Below are positions 60,379 to 64,000 of a DNA stretch of 64,000 nt, piece by piece. Below the pieces are notes generated by a model, which worked only from the letters and a program-made list of their open reading frames with translations, did no database searches and had not been told where the DNA came from. Each line of letters opens with the position of its first letter. Positions within the stretch are counted from its first letter, which is position 1. The stretch comes from JAFCUW01 sp049897565 (GTDB lineage Bacteria; Pseudomonadota; Gammaproteobacteria; Burkholderiales; Burkholderiaceae_D). The position numbers were made by a program, and so were the translations under genes. The DNA lies in contig NZ_JAFCWM010000008.1 in the NCBI RefSeq assembly GCF_049897565.1, positions 129,873-193,872 on the forward strand, in the 5' to 3' direction.

Positions 60379-61300
60379 CCCGATGGCGAATGGGGCCGGT
60401 GAAGCAATTAGCGCGCTCTTCAGAGAACACAAGCGCACCTTCTTGTTGCTGGATCCTTTCGCGGGCGAGCACTTGCAGCCGGCCATCGACGCGCTGACAT
60501 CGCCACCGGCGCACTGCATGCGGATCGATGATCCCATCTTCAAAGAAGCGCCGCGGAGCGCACCGTTGTTGGTTGAACTGCTAAGTGCTGAGCAAGCTCA
60601 TCACGACTTGCTGGCGCAGAGCATCACTCGCGCACAAGAGGAAGCAGCTCACGTCGCCGGCCTGCGCAGCGTCTGTGCCTGGTTGTTCACGGACGATTCG
60701 CTGAAGCGACTGCAGCTATCGCTGCGTCAAAGGCTCGATGCGCGCTATCCGGATGGCGAACGCATCTACCTGCGCTATTTTGATCCTCGGGTGATGCCAC
60801 GCCTGGCCGATTTACTGAGGGCGACAACCGATCAACCATATAGCAATCTGTCACAACTATTTGGCTCTGTCCGTACGTGGTGCCATCTGAATCGCGAAGG
60901 TCAGTTGCAACGTTATGACAATCCCCGGCAAGGCAACCAAGGATTTGGCGGGTACTTGCGCTTTGACGAAAACACGGCTGCGTCAATTGACCGTATTGAG
61001 ACCATCAATCTGACCGCACGTGCATTACTCGAACGATCGATCCCGTGCAAACAGAGTGACGATGGGATGATCGACACTCATCTTGTCAATGCCAAAAACT
61101 TAGGTTTGCAAAAATCTGCGGATTTGGTCGCTTATGTCTGGCGCGCTATCCGCTATGGACCGGCCTTCACGCGACAACCTGGTCTGCACGAACTGATCAC
61201 GCAATCTGCAGTGAACGGAATACCTTTCGACGCGCTGATCGAAGGAGGATTTCCGTCATTCGCTTTAGACGTCAAAACCCTCAGTGAGAGCACAGCATGA
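60365..61300 (+). CDS. DUF4123 adaptor/chaperone for a type VI effector
   Basis: A 311-residue DUF4123 (Tap/TEC) protein: FLLLDPFAGEHLQPAIDALTSPPAHCMRIDD, APLLVELLSAEQAHHDLLAQSI and AGLRSVCAWLFTDDSLKRLQLSLRQRLDARYPDGERIYLRYFDPRVMPRL fit the family, which loads a specific effector onto its VgrG. The start is taken at GTG 60365, 5 nt after a GGGAGG site (GTG 60359 lies inside that site). It overlaps vgrG by 14 bp and the effector by 4 bp (ATGA), so the three are one translational unit. Confidence 0.9.
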   Translation: MSNDDPMANGAGEAISALFREHKRTFLLLDPFAGEHLQPAIDALTSPPAHCMRIDDPIFKEAPRSAPLLVELLSAEQAHHDLLAQSITRAQEEAAHVAGLRSVCAWLFTDDSLKRLQLSLRQRLDARYPDGERIYLRYFDPRVMPRLADLLRATTDQPYSNLSQLFGSVRTWCHLNREGQLQRYDNPRQGNQGFGGYLRFDENTAASIDRIETINLTARALLERSIPCKQSDDGMIDTHLVNAKNLGLQKSADLVAYVWRAIRYGPAFTRQPGLHELITQSAVNGIPFDALIEGGFPSFALDVKTLSESTA

Positions 61301-63915
61301 TCGGAAAGAAAGACTGCAAATTCTGTCAGAAAAACGGTTTGCTGTGGCTGCCTCTGCGCTACAGCGTAGTCGGTTCAGACTACCCGACGGCTTTCGACCG
61401 CTTGCCGGAAATCGGTGGCAAGAAGCTTGGGAAGGGAGTCGTCGATATCAAGCTGACTGACGGGAAAAGTAAATACGCAGTTCGCCTGCTGCGCCCAGGC
61501 TACCTCTACGTTTTGCTCGATCACCGGGGAGTACGATATTGGCTGGCCTATCAAGTACTTGACGACGCCTATTTATACGAATTTAGCGTCGAAAGCCCAC
61601 CTCAAATTGAACCGCAGTTCAGTTGTGACCCGTCACTTTGCGGCGTCAACGCCAGTATGGTATCCATTCCGGACGCCAAGAATGTGAAGAAGTTATGGGC
61701 GCTATTTACATACGCCCCTCTGACCAAATCCAAGCTGTCAGAGTACAAGGCGAACGCGGACGCCTATGCGAGCGAAGGAAAGATGCAGACCTTTAGTCCC
61801 GCTGGCTGGCTGAACGGCAACACTGATCAATTGCATAGCTTGTTGGGGCCAGAATTATTGACCACTGTAGCCGAATACAGGCTCTTCACAGAGCCGGGCA
61901 ACCCAGCATCGCCTCACGCACGACCGTTCGCAACGCCGTTAAGCCAGGCATTGCGTGAACAAATGATTCCCGCTACACGCGACGCTTACGGGGAAGCAGT
62001 GCCAAACGAGAAGGGCGTCTACGGCGGAAGGCTGGGTGGGCTGCAAGAGCTCATTACAAGGAATGGCTACGCCGCCTTGGTGCTGTACGACCACATCGGT
62101 GTGACGCAAGAATTGAACGACCATCGGAACGATGCTTTCTTACCGATAGATACCTTCATGGGACAACGTGAAGGCACCGGCCCTGACAACAGGCGAAAGT
62201 TCAACGTTCACAATGAGATAGACGCATGGCGCAAGCTTATGGAAAAAGGATTGGTAACTGACGCGGAGCACTCTGTTGAACGTGCCGATCATTTACGTCG
62301 AGTCGACAGAGAGCCGATCTTCATCGACGACTCCAGCGCGATGCGGGCAGATAAGTGCGCCAAGACGGGCGTTAAGCCGACCAACCGGGAATACCAAACT
62401 TTCCCCATGCGTAAAGAATGGGAAGACGCCCATCCTTCGATTGTGGAAGAACTTGAGCGCGAGAGGCAAGTTGACGAGGATAGCTACATCGAATTTGCGC
62501 ACAACAAGGCTAAAAACGACTGGCGAGACCGGTATGCGCCATACCTTGACCTGGTGGAAATGCAGCACTTCAGCGACAAGATGAGTGAGCTCTCGAAGAT
62601 GTGTCAAGCCAACGCAAGCAAGCGTTCTCCGCAACACATTTTATGGCTTAAATCTGCTCGCGTGCTTCAGGCATTTGATCTCTGCGATCAGGAAGATCCG
62701 ATCTCTGGTGAAGCATTGAGCGCCCAAGTATTCCAATGCATATTCGGAATGGAGGCAACCGCGGATGCAGAGCGCATTCTGACGGAATGGGGTGCCGCTC
62801 TACAGGTAAAGCCAGAAAATCTCTTGCTACGCGCCTTTACTCGCGATCAGAAAGGGGTGAAAAAGGAAGCTGATAGAACGTTGGCCGAACTGACTGAAAA
62901 AATGGGGACCACTGAATTCCAAGTGTTACCTGCAACAAGCTGGCAGGCCGCGATCAAGGGTTTTGTCGGCGCAACGAAAGCCACAGACTCTGCGCTGGAC
63001 GAGTGGATGCGTAAGCAAGGGCAGAGCAAGAACTACCTAAATCCAAAACACATTGCCAACATTGAAGCCAGATGTTTCTATTTTGTATCCACAGTAACAC
63101 GCGCTGTTGCTAGGAGAAGTATCGGAGGCAAGCTCGATATGGCGTTCGTATCAAGAGCCAACGCTCTGTTGATGTCGCGGCTGGGTGACCTGGCAGCGAA
63201 ACTAGAGCACGACACCTTGAACGCTAGAATAGATCCCACAAAATGGGATGACATCAAAAACAGATATAAGCACGCCGAAGCGCAAGCAAAAGCCGTCGAA
63301 TCGCGCAAAACTGCCCAGCAGAAATACGCATATCGTCAGGCTCAGCGAGCAAAAGCAGCGTTAGAGCACGCCGCTATAGATTTGATTAACGACGCACAAT
63401 GCAAGGCCAAATTGCACATTGCCCAAGGAGTAAAAAGTTTGGGTTGGAGGGAGATTCAGATCCAGCTTGAGGACAGCGCGAAACGTCATCGAAATTATGA
63501 AAGCGCAGCAAAGGCGCTGGAACGTAAGATCAGCCCGTCAGACAAAATACCCGTCGTACCATGCCCGACAAACAATTACCACCAGGTCCGCCTCGGTGGT
63601 GCATTAGCCGGCATAGAGAGTCTTGCGCTCTTGAGCAAGCTCCCCAGCTTCAAAGAGGCCGGTTTTAATATTGCGACCGCTGAAGCTCTTGCCTCAGCTC
63701 TAAGTATTTCGGCAATCGTAACGGACATGATGTATTCATACACAAAATCGGTCCGGGAGCTTCCGAAGTACGCAACGATAGACGGCATCAGTAAAGGCGG
63801 CGACATTGTTCGCGGCGGGTTCAAACTTACTGCCGGCGTTCTAGCTCTGTTCGCCGGACTCATCACAGCATACGCTGATCTCCCGAGTTCGACAGTTGAG
63901 CGCGTAAGTTATTGA
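61297..63915 (+). CDS. BTH_I2691-family type VI secretion effector (membrane-active type)
   Basis: An 872-residue effector. The N-terminus KKDCKFCQKNGLLWLPLRYSVVG has the CxxC ... LPxRY pattern of the BTH_I2691 family and binds the adaptor and VgrG. The middle is mostly helical and charged. The C-terminus has hydrophobic segments (LASALSISAIVTDMMY, FKLTAGVLALFAGLITAYADL) compatible with insertion into a target membrane. Colicin-like depolarisation is the family expectation, not shown here. GC is clearly lower than in the flanking genome. The protein ends SSTVERVSY at 63915, somewhat abruptly after the last helix. A second frame stays open from 63908 to the window edge (DSYRGDVKK), so a late frameshift cannot be excluded. 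No immunity gene is seen before the window ends. Confidence 0.82.
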   Translation: MIGKKDCKFCQKNGLLWLPLRYSVVGSDYPTAFDRLPEIGGKKLGKGVVDIKLTDGKSKYAVRLLRPGYLYVLLDHRGVRYWLAYQVLDDAYLYEFSVESPPQIEPQFSCDPSLCGVNASMVSIPDAKNVKKLWALFTYAPLTKSKLSEYKANADAYASEGKMQTFSPAGWLNGNTDQLHSLLGPELLTTVAEYRLFTEPGNPASPHARPFATPLSQALREQMIPATRDAYGEAVPNEKGVYGGRLGGLQELITRNGYAALVLYDHIGVTQELNDHRNDAFLPIDTFMGQREGTGPDNRRKFNVHNEIDAWRKLMEKGLVTDAEHSVERADHLRRVDREPIFIDDSSAMRADKCAKTGVKPTNREYQTFPMRKEWEDAHPSIVEELERERQVDEDSYIEFAHNKAKNDWRDRYAPYLDLVEMQHFSDKMSELSKMCQANASKRSPQHILWLKSARVLQAFDLCDQEDPISGEALSAQVFQCIFGMEATADAERILTEWGAALQVKPENLLLRAFTRDQKGVKKEADRTLAELTEKMGTTEFQVLPATSWQAAIKGFVGATKATDSALDEWMRKQGQSKNYLNPKHIANIEARCFYFVSTVTRAVARRSIGGKLDMAFVSRANALLMSRLGDLAAKLEHDTLNARIDPTKWDDIKNRYKHAEAQAKAVESRKTAQQKYAYRQAQRAKAALEHAAIDLINDAQCKAKLHIAQGVKSLGWREIQIQLEDSAKRHRNYESAAKALERKISPSDKIPVVPCPTNNYHQVRLGGALAGIESLALLSKLPSFKEAGFNIATAEALASALSISAIVTDMMYSYTKSVRELPKYATIDGISKGGDIVRGGFKLTAGVLALFAGLITAYADLPSSTVERVSY

Positions 63916-64000
63916 TTCATATAGAGGCGATGTTAAAAAATGCCACTACAGGAGGGTCAATTGGGTCTCAAGGGTGGGTTTCTTGATCGTCAGGGCGGTG
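63916..64000 (+). other. Sequence after the effector; possible start of another gene
   Basis: An ATG at 63940 opens a frame (MPLQEGQLGLKGGFLDRQGG) that runs off the window. The ribosome site is weak (AGAGG 13 nt away), so this is only a possibility; an immunity gene would be expected here. Confidence 0.15.

Overview
The window is a high-GC chromosomal segment whose gene content fits a beta-proteobacterium of the order Burkholderiales, most probably family Oxalobacteraceae (Massilia / Duganella / Telluria-like). The clues are the ybeD-lipB-lipA order, the rsmI-lppC-yraN-gmhA-BON lipoprotein cluster, a biotin cluster fused to leucine catabolism, a DUF3034 / truncated-haemoglobin pair, and REP-like palindromes containing GGTCAG...CTGACATT. 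The placement rests on gene style only; there is no rRNA in the window. No CRISPR array, prophage or intact insertion sequence was seen.

Layout. (1) 1-11.1 kb: a minus-strand locus for scavenging peptidoglycan amino sugars (GntR regulator, murQ, AmpG-like MFS carrier, NagX-like acyltransferase, GHL10-type lipoprotein, BadF-type amino-sugar kinase, AmiD-like amidase, partial LysR gene). Divergent from it are a secreted serine hydrolase and a DadA-like D-amino acid dehydrogenase. (2) 11.3-17.2 kb: a lower-GC type VI secretion module on the minus strand: vgrG, Tle4-like phospholipase effector, Tli4-like immunity lipoprotein, PAAR. (3) 17.4-28.6 kb: ychJ, then liuB-liuC-bioA-bioF-bioD-bioB-liuD-hydroxyacid dehydrogenase-liuE. 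This one block makes biotin and the biotin-dependent methylcrotonyl-CoA carboxylase of leucine breakdown. (4) 28.6-34.4 kb: a sorting-signal-like protein, tRNA-Pro(UGG), a repeat array, and the rsmI/lppC envelope cluster ending in a 161-bp repeat element. (5) 34.5-43.7 kb: a thioredoxin-like protein, a decayed argO/argP pair, DUF3034 plus periplasmic truncated haemoglobin, a thioesterase, a DUF3667 protein, a SUV3-like helicase, a coding remnant and a chemoreceptor. (6) 43.7-57.3 kb: lipA/lipB/ybeD, a FecR/DUF6600 protein, a LysE exporter, HU, an orphan BrnA-like antitoxin, a perfect 29-bp-arm palindrome, DUF808, a TonB-dependent receptor, a VOC remnant, a hydrolase with an altered nucleophile, small enzymes and a large membrane protein. 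(7) 57.6-64 kb: a second type VI module on the plus strand: vgrG, DUF4123 adaptor, BTH_I2691-type effector.

How they work together. The first region reads as a complete route for amino sugars, from periplasmic trimming through import and kinase to MurQ, with D-amino acid oxidation beside it. The liu/bio block couples cofactor supply to a cofactor-dependent pathway. The two VgrG modules each carry their own cargo, so they look like orphan payload islands for a type Vi machine encoded elsewhere. Three related palindromic repeat loci (30.1, 34.3 and 49.7 kb) point to one REP-type family. Several genes are visibly decaying (argO, argP, a VOC protein and a remnant at 41.5 kb).
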